Origin: Oscillospiraceae bacterium
GTDB lineage: Bacteria; Bacillota; Clostridia; Saccharofermentanales; Saccharofermentanaceae
Reading direction: 5' to 3'
Assembly: GCA_900176545.1 (NCBI GenBank)
Contig: FWXP01000001.1
Location: 620,001-684,000, forward strand
DNA length: 64,000 nt
Under the pieces are notes generated by a model that had not been told where the DNA came from, did no database searches, and saw only the letters and a list, made by a program, of their open reading frames with translations. The translations under genes were made by a program, and so were the position numbers. Of the stretch, positions 1-8,449 are shown piece by piece (position 1 is the first letter of the stretch; every line of letters starts with the position of its first letter).

Positions 1-246
1 CTCCTTCTGAGCTTCTGTCTCTGCTATGGATACCTGCATACCGAGAGCATTGAGCTCATCGACATCGGGACCTGAAGCAGGCTGCATCATCTTATGCGCA
101 CTTTCTAACATAGCCGCCCTGTCAGAGTGTACAGTAACACCCTCGACACCCGTCTTTGTAAAATCTGAGGCGGCATCAAGTATCGTCTTGATATCAGGTG
201 TAGGTACACCCGGCAATACTTCGTATTTTTTACGTTCGCGCTTCAT
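1..246 (-). CDS. Partial unknown protein, N-terminal 82 residues of the fourth cassette gene
   Basis: The frame opens at ATG 246 and runs off the left edge with no stop. A clear ribosome site (GGAGAAAGG) lies just upstream, and the start is 16 bp past the stop of the PP2C phosphatase gene, so it is the next gene of the same operon. The visible part is charged and probably helical (starts MKRERKKYEV, later IAETEAQKE). I do not recognise the family. By position it is a candidate partner or effector of the kinase/phosphatase/vWA set, but that is inference only. Helical TelA-like proteins often accompany such sets, yet I see no TelA signature here. Confidence 0.7.
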   Translation of the reverse strand, partial: MKRERKKYEVLPGVPTPDIKTILDAASDFTKTGVEGVTVHSDRAAMLESAHKMMQPASGPDVDELNALGMQVSIAETEAQKE

Positions 247-262
247 CGTAACCTTTCTCCTA

Positions 263-1357
263 TCACACCTTGAGTATATAAAGCTTCAGAATAAGCCATA
301 TTATCGCAGCTAATTCCATTATTACAATAATCCACATCAATATGGATGACTTTTTGATTACAGGTCTTACGTTGATGGGCTTTGAGCTGTTCTCCTTAGC
401 CGCATCGTTCTCTGTCTCACCCGTCTTTTTGGAAGGCTTTTCCTCTTCTTTGAGGATGACTGGAGCATTTGCTGCTGCCTCTACTATTATCTTCTTGGCT
501 CTCTTAACGTCGGGAACAAGACTTGTCTGAAGATCCTTGAAGGTTTCCGTGCTCCTGGGGAACTGATCTGCTCCCGTAGGAAGGCTCTTAGGATCCGGGC
601 CCTTGGTGCCGTTAAAGTAGATAACGCCGAAGGAGGCATCGTCACTGTTGTTGGAAGAGCCCACAACGAACTTCTCTATGATGCCCTTGAGCTCACCTTC
701 AGCCTTCTGTCTTCCGGAAGCGAGAGTATCAGCCATCCTGGCTACTACGGGTTTTATAAGGCCCGAGTTCTCATCGTAGACGCTGTCCTGCACACCGTCA
801 GTCATGAGCGCTATGGCATGGACATCATCGACCGTGGTCTTTATGAGCCTTAAATAGTCAGCTGCATGGTTGGCGGTAACAAAATAAGTCGAAGACGAAG
901 ATACTCCATTCTGAGGCATTGTCAAAGGAGACAACCCTGAAGGCGTTACCTTGACGATAAGTCCGTCTCCGATATGTCCTGCGATCATACGTCTGTCCTT
1001 AACAGCACAGAAAAGGAGCGTACAGGAAAGCCTTTCGATAGAATCGATCTTGTGCTCTACGATAAGGTCTGCGAACTTTACATGAAGAGCTGCGATGATG
1101 AGGCTCCTGACAGCCGCCTCCCTGTTCTCGTTATAAAGAGCATCGAAATGCTCTGTCAGCAGCTTAGCAATGGTATTAACGGCAGCGGCCGAACCGAACC
1201 TGGCATGTGTATATTGCTTGCTTCCGGCACCGTCGGCAACGACAACGGCACTTACGCCGTTAGAAGTAACGGCAACGGAAGCGTCCTCACAAGGGACACC
1301 TCTCTGCCTGTGCTTCTGGCCTATAACGGTTACTGCAGCTACACTAAGATCAACCAT
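263..1357 (-). CDS. PP2C-family serine/threonine phosphatase with C-terminal membrane anchor
   Basis: A 364-residue protein. PP2C metal-binding motifs are visible in order: CED at 23-25, ADGAG at 41-45, GHIGDG at 127-132, MTDG at 185-188 and SDD at 238-240. The phosphatase domain covers roughly residues 4-250. A charged, Lys/Glu-rich linker (about 300-335) follows, then one hydrophobic segment at about 337-361, so it is probably tail-anchored with the enzyme in the cytoplasm. It should remove phosphate from Ser/Thr, most likely reversing the kinase encoded two genes upstream. The ATG at 1357 has GGAAGAG before it and lies 1 bp past the vWA stop, implying translational coupling. The fold assignment is confident; the substrate is unknown. 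Confidence 0.88.
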   Translation of the reverse strand: MVDLSVAAVTVIGQKHRQRGVPCEDASVAVTSNGVSAVVVADGAGSKQYTHARFGSAAAVNTIAKLLTEHFDALYNENREAAVRSLIIAALHVKFADLIVEHKIDSIERLSCTLLFCAVKDRRMIAGHIGDGLIVKVTPSGLSPLTMPQNGVSSSSTYFVTANHAADYLRLIKTTVDDVHAIALMTDGVQDSVYDENSGLIKPVVARMADTLASGRQKAEGELKGIIEKFVVGSSNNSDDASFGVIYFNGTKGPDPKSLPTGADQFPRSTETFKDLQTSLVPDVKRAKKIIVEAAANAPVILKEEEKPSKKTGETENDAAKENSSKPINVRPVIKKSSILMWIIVIMELAAIIWLILKLYILKV

Positions 1358-1358
1358 A

Positions 1359-2081
1359 TCACTCTTCCATGAACTTAAAGAAATCGTCTACGTCTACTGA
1401 TTCACCCTGAGGCTCAGTGTCCAAATTATAAAGTGCATCGTCAGACATTCCGGACGATACGATGGACGATGAGGAAGAACCCAGGAACTCGAAGAGCTTA
1501 CCGAAATCACCGGAGGTTACGGATATAGGCTCTTCTCTTTTAAGGGATACTCGCTTCAGGATATCGTAATCTACGCTGGAACCGACTCCGATATTGAAGA
1601 TGACCAGCTTATCCTCACTCTCGAGCTCATTACAAGCCTTGATGGCAAGCTCCATATTTGCCATGGAGTTAGGTCCCTGGGGAGCACCGTCAGTAATGAC
1701 GACGAGCCAAGGCTGATAGTACTTGATACCTAATTCCTTATAGCCTTCTTTTCTTGCGTTGAGAAGCTCTAATGAGGTAAGTATTCCTTCACCGATAGGA
1801 GTAAGAGTCGTGGATGCGGAGATCTCGGGAAGTCCCTCATCCTTGATCTTACCGAAAGGCATAACGATCTCAACGGAAGAACCGAAGGTAACGATCGCGA
1901 TATCAGTAGCAGCCTTGGTATCGTCATTAGCCTTGATGGAAGCTATGAAGTTGGAAAGACCCATATTCAGCTGCTTGATGGGATTACCCATCATCGATCC
2001 AGATGTATCGAGGCAGAAGCAGATAGGAAGTCTCCTCTTCGTGCTGTTACTGAATTCTGATGCGTTGAAGTTCTCTGACAT
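1359..2081 (-). CDS. von Willebrand factor A domain protein, TerY-like
   Basis: A 240-residue protein, almost entirely a vWA domain (about 18-210). A complete MIDAS metal site is visible: DTSGS at 25-29, Thr94 within TTLTPIGEG, and Asp131 in ITDG. There is no signal peptide or membrane segment, so it is cytoplasmic. The architecture matches TerY-type proteins, which known families place beside PP2C phosphatases and Ser/Thr kinases in Ter-type stress modules; the same trio occurs here. The C-terminus (210-240) is Ser- and Asp-rich. The start at ATG 2081 has GGAGG 8 bp upstream. It probably serves as a metal-dependent adaptor whose partner contacts may be set by phosphorylation; that role is inferred from context. 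Confidence 0.87.
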   Translation of the reverse strand: MSENFNASEFSNSTKRRLPICFCLDTSGSMMGNPIKQLNMGLSNFIASIKANDDTKAATDIAIVTFGSSVEIVMPFGKIKDEGLPEISASTTLTPIGEGILTSLELLNARKEGYKELGIKYYQPWLVVITDGAPQGPNSMANMELAIKACNELESEDKLVIFNIGVGSSVDYDILKRVSLKREEPISVTSGDFGKLFEFLGSSSSSIVSSGMSDDALYNLDTEPQGESVDVDDFFKFMEE

Positions 2082-2105
2082 TTCTTATTCCTCCATGATC
2101 CGCTG

Positions 2106-3818
2106 TCAGTTGAAGAGTCCGCGCTTGAACTTTCCGAACAGACCCGGATTATCTTTCTTCTTATCATCCGCTACAGACGCAGCCGTTCCCTGCTGTCTGG
2201 GAACAAAGGCACCGGATGATCTTCCGGATGAGCCCGCCACATTGGGCTTATCTGCGGTAAGAAGTCCCTTATCGACTCCGAATCCGCCATTGTTATTATT
2301 ACCGATGTAGCTACCAAAAGGAGTCTTTGTATAGCTCTTCGGCTTATTAAGATCGGAATTATCAGCGACGGCTTCAGCCGACATGTGATAATCCATCTTG
2401 GGGAATACTTTATATGCTTCCTCATCCTCGAACTCGCGGGCAGACAACTGCTCCTTATATGCGAGTACGGCATCATACCATTCGATAGCCTCATATCTGT
2501 ATCCTTCCTTGAATACATGATAAAGCATCGTCCTGATCTGATCGGGAAGATATTCCCAGATATGATTATAACCTCCTCTGGGGATATGTTCATCAGATGA
2601 ATTATCGAGCGTGTACGGGAAGTTCATCTTGATGATCTCTTCTCGAAGTGTCTCTGCACCCTTACGAGTAGCGTACGGATGAAGACCGCAGAAGAGGATC
2701 GAGAACACGAGCATGGCAATGGAATAGTCCTCATCCTCCAGGCGTCTTAAGAAACTCGAGAAATCCTTGCCCCATAATCTAGGATCGGTAAAATCCTCAG
2801 TTCCTACGGGACACGGCATGTTATCGACCTGGCATGAATCCATGTCGATAAGATATATGGAACCTGAAGAATACAAAAGCGCGTTCTTCAGCTGTATATC
2901 ACCGGCAACTATATTGTTCAGATGAAGATAGATGTACTTCTCAAGAAGATCGAGAAGAGTATCTACTACATCGTCTCTCTTCCACTTAGGGAAATTATTG
3001 ACCATAGCATCAGGACCGTCGAATACGGTTCCGAGAGTCTTGCCCTTACCGAGCATCATGGTATAGCCGACGGGGATGCCTTTATAGAAGAGCAGGTCTT
3101 GAGGCCAGCAGATACCGACACTTTTAATGCCCATGGATACCATCTTCGTAAGCTTGCTCCAACGAAGTGGTGTAATGACGTTCTTATGGTAGATCTTAGC
3201 TACAACACCCGGAGCATCGGTATTAAATACCATTCCTTCGGCGCCGTTACTTATCCTCTTTGTAAGTTCCAGACGCTTGTCACTTCCGGTATTAACATAG
3301 TCTCCGACATTACAATAGACTGTATTCTCGAGATATTTATTGAGAGAAGCGAGGTGGCTTATAGGCTTGGGCTTATATTCCTGAACAAGACCGCTCAGTC
3401 CCTCATAAACAGTATATCCCTGCTGTGAGAACAGGATGATATCACATGCAAACCCGGGCTTCTTCTCCAGAAGACGCTTTACGAATACGGAATTAGGAGT
3501 AGCAAGTATGGCAACTTCAGGCAGATCCTTGACCGAATTGATAAAGTCGCATGTCTCAACAGTCTGTACGGAATGGAGTTTCTTCTTAGGGAGCAGTACA
3601 CCGCAGAATTCCTTCATGGCAAGCGCAACATAAGAGTTCCTGTCATCTGCCTGATGAAGGACACAATAATGCAAGAGCTTGAAGGCCTTGCTCACATATA
3701 TATCCTGATCGTAGGTACTTACGGAATCAAGAAGATCGGTAAAGAGCATAGACCCACCGAACTCCAGGATGACCGAATGATCAACGACCAAGGACCTGTA
3801 CTTACCTAACACATCCAT
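2106..3818 (-). CDS. Protein kinase with N-terminal PIN-like domain (TerY-P-type kinase)
   Basis: 570 residues from ATG 3818; in-frame alternatives are ATG 3824 and TTG 3830, and none has a good ribosome site, so the start is uncertain. Residues about 6-145 look like a degenerate PIN-type fold (VVDHSVIL near the start, ILATPNS near 105), low certainty. A divergent protein kinase fills about 180-430: nucleotide loop ISNGAEGMV, Lys208 in VAKIYHK, catalytic GDIQLKN (Asp307, Asn312) and IDMD (Asp325/327). The C-terminal 100 residues are Gly/Ser/Asn-rich and disordered, ending in a basic FGKFKRGLF tail. It opens the kinase/vWA/PP2C operon. The divergent IDMD in place of DFG is typical of this kinase branch. 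Confidence 0.82.
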   Translation of the reverse strand: MDVLGKYRSLVVDHSVILEFGGSMLFTDLLDSVSTYDQDIYVSKAFKLLHYCVLHQADDRNSYVALAMKEFCGVLLPKKKLHSVQTVETCDFINSVKDLPEVAILATPNSVFVKRLLEKKPGFACDIILFSQQGYTVYEGLSGLVQEYKPKPISHLASLNKYLENTVYCNVGDYVNTGSDKRLELTKRISNGAEGMVFNTDAPGVVAKIYHKNVITPLRWSKLTKMVSMGIKSVGICWPQDLLFYKGIPVGYTMMLGKGKTLGTVFDGPDAMVNNFPKWKRDDVVDTLLDLLEKYIYLHLNNIVAGDIQLKNALLYSSGSIYLIDMDSCQVDNMPCPVGTEDFTDPRLWGKDFSSFLRRLEDEDYSIAMLVFSILFCGLHPYATRKGAETLREEIIKMNFPYTLDNSSDEHIPRGGYNHIWEYLPDQIRTMLYHVFKEGYRYEAIEWYDAVLAYKEQLSAREFEDEEAYKVFPKMDYHMSAEAVADNSDLNKPKSYTKTPFGSYIGNNNNGGFGVDKGLLTADKPNVAGSSGRSSGAFVPRQQGTAASVADDKKKDNPGLFGKFKRGLFN

Positions 3819-3910
3819 TGCCATACACAATCATTTTATTATTAATTTTTCTTAAAGGCAATGAATTTTGAAGATATTGTGGCAAAATTGAGGTAAAAGA
3901 TTCCTTACAC

Positions 3911-3949
3911 AAAAAACGCCCCGACGATAGTTCAATTACCGTCGGGGCC
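3911..3949 (-). terminator. Rho-independent terminator after lysA
   Basis: GCCCCGACG pairs perfectly with CGTCGGGGC across a 13-base loop. On the minus strand the stem is followed by a run of six T. It lies 17 bp past the lysA stop and ends the long topoisomerase-to-lysA operon. Confidence 0.92.
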
Positions 3950-3966
3950 GTGATCGACTTAAATGA

Positions 3967-5217
3967 TTAGATCTCGAAGCATCTGAGTAGATCTTCGTAT
4001 GTATCCTTCTTCCTGATAAGCTCATAGGATCCGTCAGACATAATCATGACTTCTGCGGGTCTTAAACGCTGGTTATAGTTGCTGGCCATGGAATATCCGT
4101 AGGAACCTGCATCCAGAACGCATACAAGATCGCCTGTCTTTATGACGGGAAGGTCCCTCTCCTTAGCGATGATGTCACCGGACTCACAGATATTACCTGT
4201 TACGGTAACTACTTCCCTGTCGCCCTCATATACGGGCTTGCCGTCCCTAAGTATCTCGATATCATGCCATGAACCGTAAAGAGAAGGTCTTGCAAGGATA
4301 TTCATGCCTACATCAGTTCCTGCGAACTTCTTATCTGCATTAGTCTTAGTTGCATGTACTCTTCCGAGGAGAACGCCGCCCTCACATGTAGTGAACCTTC
4401 CGGGCTCTGTCTTAAAGAGAGGTGTGTAACCGGCCTCTGCTACGAACTCATCAAGGATAGTCTCGAGCTTCTTGGTAAATGTCTCGAAGTCGAAAGGCTG
4501 CTCATCTTCGGATACCTTGTGATAAGGTACGCCGTAACCGCCGCCGAAGTCGATGAACTTGAGCTTACCGAACTTCTCCGCCATATGAAGGAGATTCCTT
4601 ACAGCCTGAAGGAAGGGCTCGGGATCCATAAAAAGTGATCCAACATGCTGGTTGATACCGACGATCTTAAGATCGTGCTTACCTGCTACATTGAAGATCT
4701 CATCGATAAGATCATCAGTGATGGCAAACTTAGTATTCTTACCTGCGGTAACTACCTTCTCGTGATGTCCGGCACCTACTCCGGGATTGAGCCTTACGGC
4801 GCACTCGGAACCCGGGAAGTTCTCACCGAAGAGCTCAAGCTGATCGATGGAATCAAGGCTTACTATGATGTTGTTGTCCACTGCGAACTTAAGCTCATCT
4901 ACAGCAACGTTATTGGGAACGAAGAAGATCCTGTCTGAAGGGAAACCGGCCTTGAGAAGGAGCCTCATCTCACCTTCACTCATCGCATCTGCATTAAGTC
5001 CTTCCTCAAGAGCCATCTTAAGGATAGTAAGATTTGAATTAGCCTTCATGGAGAAGTTAGCTGTATAGGGATACTTTGTGATGATATTCTTCAGAGTCCT
5101 CATTGACTTTCTGATGATATCCTCGTTATAGACATAAAGCGGTGTGCCGAATTCGGCGACAAGCTTCTCGGGATCGTTTCCGCCAAAGAAATCGACCGAT
5201 TCAATATATGATCTCAT
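3967..5217 (-). CDS. lysA: Diaminopimelate decarboxylase
   Basis: A 416-residue fold-type III PLP enzyme that decarboxylates meso-diaminopimelate to L-lysine, the last step of lysine synthesis, in the cytoplasm. The PLP lysine is Lys58 in FSMKAN. Other family landmarks are HVGS, the phosphate-binding GGGYG, EPGR, and CESGD carrying the active-site cysteine supplied across the dimer. Length is normal for the family. ATG 5217 has a strong GGAGGTAC site 7 bp upstream. It is the last gene before a strong terminator and follows the membrane MutS-family gene by 23 bp, so it is probably read from the upstream operon; no separate promoter was seen. Confidence 0.95.
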   Translation of the reverse strand: MRSYIESVDFFGGNDPEKLVAEFGTPLYVYNEDIIRKSMRTLKNIITKYPYTANFSMKANSNLTILKMALEEGLNADAMSEGEMRLLLKAGFPSDRIFFVPNNVAVDELKFAVDNNIIVSLDSIDQLELFGENFPGSECAVRLNPGVGAGHHEKVVTAGKNTKFAITDDLIDEIFNVAGKHDLKIVGINQHVGSLFMDPEPFLQAVRNLLHMAEKFGKLKFIDFGGGYGVPYHKVSEDEQPFDFETFTKKLETILDEFVAEAGYTPLFKTEPGRFTTCEGGVLLGRVHATKTNADKKFAGTDVGMNILARPSLYGSWHDIEILRDGKPVYEGDREVVTVTGNICESGDIIAKERDLPVIKTGDLVCVLDAGSYGYSMASNYNQRLRPAEVMIMSDGSYELIRKKDTYEDLLRCFEI

Positions 5218-5240
5218 TTGTACCTCCGTGTCCGGGCAGA

Positions 5241-7019
5241 TCAGTAGATGCCCACAAGTCTCATTAAGAATTTGGCATTGGACTCGTGCGACACGCCATT
5301 GTGCAGCTTATAGTCAAACGTAATACCGTCATCATTATACTTCTCAGTGAAATGATAATAAACCACAGTTTTTACAGTTTCCGTAACTTTGTCGCAGAGT
5401 GCATAATCGTGCGTAGTCATAAGTCCCATTATGTGCGGTTTGGACAAATTCTCTATTACCTTGAGAGCTCCTTCCGTCCTGTCCGCGGAATTAGTTCCTC
5501 TGAATATCTCGTCAATGAGGAATAACAAGGGCTTATCTTCTTTACCTGCTTCTACTATCTTCGCGATACGAACGAGCTCTGCCCTGAACGTACTCATCTG
5601 CTCTTCGATGCTGTCCATAATCCTCATAGAAGACATGACCCTCATCCTGCCTGTACTTACATAAGATGCGGGAACCGGAGCGCCGGTATATGCAAGGATG
5701 CAGACGATACCAATGGTCCTTATAAGAGTAGTCTTACCGGACATATTAGAACCCGTGATGAGCGCAGTACCGTTAGTAAGCTTGATCGAATTGGATACCG
5801 CCTTAGAAGGATCGAGCAAAGGATGAGTGATATCCTTACCGTAAAAATAGGCGCCTTCACCAACTTCCGGGAAACAACTCTCCCTTGAGATGATACCTAC
5901 TACCGAAAGGCACATAAGAACCTCTATCTCAGACATGGCTTCGAGGTCACGTCTGATCTCCTTACCATGAAGAGACGCCCAGGATATGAGCTTATCGGCA
6001 CAGTATAGATCGAAAGGTATAAGAGCATTTATGATGAGAGCAAATAAAGGCTGTGCTCTTAAGCTGATTAGCGAACATACAAAGGATAAAGAATCCAGGC
6101 CTTCAGATGCTTTTTCATCTGAGCCGCCCTTAAGAAGTGAAGTCAGCAGTTCACTCTTGAATCCCTCAGTCTCTGAGAGCTTATAAAGTGAAGCATATCC
6201 TTCAACCTGCTTCTTAAGAGAAGATGCCGAATTGAATCTGGAGACAATCTTACCGCTCGTCAATATCCAAGTCACTATATTTATTAGAGCTACTCCTATT
6301 GCAACAGCACTTGCGAATCTGTTGCCTATAATGAGTAAGATGACCGGAACGAGCCACAAAACAGGTAAGATCATATAGAGCTTCTTGAGCTTGGGGTCGA
6401 ACTTCTCTTCAGAATTACAGAAAGTCTCAAGGACCTTAGGGCTCTTCCCCATCTTATTCTCGATGGCCAGTGCTTCAAATTCCTGAAGGAACTCCTTCCT
6501 TTCGATAAGATCTGCGCATGCCTCCTGGCGGGCAGTTATATCAGAATGATAATTCTTGCCGAGAAGCTCATTGGCAAAAGCTTCCTTTCCCATATAAGTC
6601 TTTGAGATGTTATAAAGCCCAAAGAGAGATACATCTCCGAATACATCAAGATCAAAAGCATAATCGTGGCCTGAGATGTCTACTGCCGGCACGTCGTCAC
6701 GGAGCTTAGAATGATCGCCGTCTATCCTGGCGATATATCTGTCGTTGATGCCTCTTAAGAGAAGAAGATGCTCATATAGAGCCTTACTCTTACCGTGCTT
6801 GTTACATAGCACGATAAATACTGCGAAAGATATGACTGCGCCTGCGATAAACGCTATCCGCATCTCGGGGCGTACAAATGATAATATGACAAATACGGTT
6901 GTCACTAAGAAAAAAACAAGCCGCAGAGAACTTAATCTGCGGTTCTTTACCTCGGCTTCGGAGATTTTCTTATCAAGCTCTTCTCCTCTTGCCGTGAAGT
7001 ATGATCTGTCAGAATTCAT
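5241..7019 (-). CDS. Membrane-associated MutS-family ATPase
   Basis: 592 residues with the MutS domain V ATPase at the C-terminus: Walker A TGSNMSGKTT (422-431), the conserved MSTFRAEL (475-482), Walker B LLFLIDE (498-504) and the switch histidine in TTHD (His537). The mismatch-recognition domain I of MutS and the Smr/KOW parts of MutS2 are absent. Instead there are four likely membrane segments in two pairs (about 33-50, 55-72, 214-232, 236-254). This matches a Firmicute family of short MutS-like proteins of unknown role; canonical mismatch repair is unlikely. It overlaps the sirtuin stop by 1 bp (TAATG), so translation is coupled. Confidence 0.85.
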   Translation of the reverse strand: MNSDRSYFTARGEELDKKISEAEVKNRRLSSLRLVFFLVTTVFVILSFVRPEMRIAFIAGAVISFAVFIVLCNKHGKSKALYEHLLLLRGINDRYIARIDGDHSKLRDDVPAVDISGHDYAFDLDVFGDVSLFGLYNISKTYMGKEAFANELLGKNYHSDITARQEACADLIERKEFLQEFEALAIENKMGKSPKVLETFCNSEEKFDPKLKKLYMILPVLWLVPVILLIIGNRFASAVAIGVALINIVTWILTSGKIVSRFNSASSLKKQVEGYASLYKLSETEGFKSELLTSLLKGGSDEKASEGLDSLSFVCSLISLRAQPLFALIINALIPFDLYCADKLISWASLHGKEIRRDLEAMSEIEVLMCLSVVGIISRESCFPEVGEGAYFYGKDITHPLLDPSKAVSNSIKLTNGTALITGSNMSGKTTLIRTIGIVCILAYTGAPVPASYVSTGRMRVMSSMRIMDSIEEQMSTFRAELVRIAKIVEAGKEDKPLLFLIDEIFRGTNSADRTEGALKVIENLSKPHIMGLMTTHDYALCDKVTETVKTVVYYHFTEKYNDDGITFDYKLHNGVSHESNAKFLMRLVGIY

Positions 7020-7888
7020 TATCCCTTTTCCTTGAGCTTCGCTTTCTCTCTTGCGGCCTTTTCCCTGGCCTCATTCTTAGCGATGAGCTTCTCATCTTTC
7101 TTGATCTGTTCGGGAGTCCTTCTCTTGACTATCGCCTGATCAAGGACATCGCCGATACTGTCATGTATAGTAAGCTTTGCCGACAGGTCAAGATATGTAG
7201 AACTCTTATTGATTATAACAACTTTATCGTGTTTGATAAACTGCGAGAATGTAGCTGCGGGGTATACCGTAAGAGAGGTACCGCCGATGATAAGGAGGTC
7301 ACACTTCTTAAGAGCCTTGATGGCTGCGTCGACCTTATCATGTTCGAGATTCTCCTCGTATAAAGTGATATCAGGACGAACGATACCGCCGCACCTGTCA
7401 CAGTGAGGTACGCCTGTAGTCTGAAGGATATAATCGAGCCTGAACTTCTTACCGCAGCTCATACAATGATTACGGAACACAGAACCGTGAAGCTCGATCG
7501 TCTTCTTAGAACCTGCATCCTGGTGGAGCTTATCGATATTCTGAGTGATTATGGCAGAGAGCTTTCCTCTCTTCTCAAGCCTGACGAGTGCCTTATGGGC
7601 CTTATTAGGCTTCGCATCCGGATAAAGGAGCTTTCTCCTGTAGAAATCATAAAAGTCCTCGGGATGTTCCATGAAGAAAGAATGGGAGATAACATCTACG
7701 GCCCTATATGCAAGACCGCTCTCCTGATTATAGATACCGTCACCGGATCTGAAATCCGGGATACCGCTCTCTGTGGATACGCCGGCACCGCCCAAGAAAA
7801 CTATTCTCTCGGACTCTTCTATAAGATCCTTCAACTGATTGATCTTATTCTCTCTTGCGCCTTGATACCTGTCTAACCTTGTCTCCAC
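7019..7888 (-). CDS. Sirtuin, NAD-dependent protein deacylase
   Basis: A 289-residue Sir2-family enzyme that removes acyl groups from lysine using NAD, releasing nicotinamide. Motifs in order: GAGVSTESGIPDFR (34-47), QNID (116-119), catalytic His134 in LHGS, a complete zinc site Cys142/145/163/166, and GTSL for NAD ribose. It lacks an obvious Ala-Tyr..Arg desuccinylase pair that I could place, so acyl preference is open. The last 35 residues form a highly charged Lys/Glu/Arg helix absent from compact bacterial sirtuins. The start is GTG 7888 with AAGGGA upstream. It is coupled to the MutS-like gene and sits 21 bp after the PH-domain gene. Confidence 0.93.
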   Translation of the reverse strand: METRLDRYQGARENKINQLKDLIEESERIVFLGGAGVSTESGIPDFRSGDGIYNQESGLAYRAVDVISHSFFMEHPEDFYDFYRRKLLYPDAKPNKAHKALVRLEKRGKLSAIITQNIDKLHQDAGSKKTIELHGSVFRNHCMSCGKKFRLDYILQTTGVPHCDRCGGIVRPDITLYEENLEHDKVDAAIKALKKCDLLIIGGTSLTVYPAATFSQFIKHDKVVIINKSSTYLDLSAKLTIHDSIGDVLDQAIVKRRTPEQIKKDEKLIAKNEAREKAAREKAKLKEKG

Positions 7889-7909
7889 TTATTATCCCTT
7901 CACCGTGGA

Positions 7910-8350
7910 TCAGATACCGTGATCCAATCCGTGATCGATACCATCCATATCAACATCAAATGCTCCGGATGCACCAAACATCTCCTTGCCGAGAACACGC
8001 TTCTCGTCACGTTCCTTCTCAACGATATTGGAAAGTGCCTTAGCGACTCTCTCGGAGTCCTTGATATTCTTGACCTCAAGATTAGGTGTGGTCTTATCAG
8101 CCGTTACGAGAACGATCGTACCTACACCGAATATCTTCTGAAAGAGAGATCTCTTATGCTGGATATCGAGAACCCTGTAAAGAAGGAGCTCGTTATTTAC
8201 ATTATTGAAGAAACCCGTCTTGATATAGAACTTATTCTGATCAAAACTGTATCTCGTAAATGAGATAGGAAGTCCAAGATAGCGCTTTCTGTCGTGCCAG
8301 AGTATCGGCTCGCTGTCTATATACTGTGATAATCTGTCTACCTTGGCCAT
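7910..8350 (-). CDS. Bacterial PH-domain protein
   Basis: 146 residues resembling the bPH (DUF304/YdbS-like) domain: ILWHDRKRYLGLPISFTRY near the N-terminus and the typical strand LLLYRVLDIQ in the middle. It has no membrane segment. A short C-terminal tail (about 125-146) is rich in Gly, Asp and His (MDGIDHGLDHG), a possible metal-binding stretch. ATG 8350 has a strong GGAGGAATT site. It lies 99 bp after the deacetylase-fold gene; an AT-rich region with a TATAAT box (minus strand) lies in that gap but lacks a good -35. Function unknown; other family members bind partners at the membrane surface. Confidence 0.72.
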   Translation of the reverse strand: MAKVDRLSQYIDSEPILWHDRKRYLGLPISFTRYSFDQNKFYIKTGFFNNVNNELLLYRVLDIQHKRSLFQKIFGVGTIVLVTADKTTPNLEVKNIKDSERVAKALSNIVEKERDEKRVLGKEMFGASGAFDVDMDGIDHGLDHGI

Positions 8351-8449
8351 ATAATTCCTCCGAATATAATTATTACATTACGTTTTACATTATATTGTTT
8401 TTTGATTTTTCAATCCATAGTTACGCCAAAGTGAAATATATTTTTAACA

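Noticed and set aside
26-313. Plus-strand open frame at the left edge
   Set aside because: The minus strand over the same bases gives a coherent protein with a proper ribosome site that fits the operon.
8370-8420. Separate promoter for the PH-domain gene
   Set aside because: A TATAAT box is present on the minus strand, but the only TTGAAA lies 13 bases away, too close for normal spacing.
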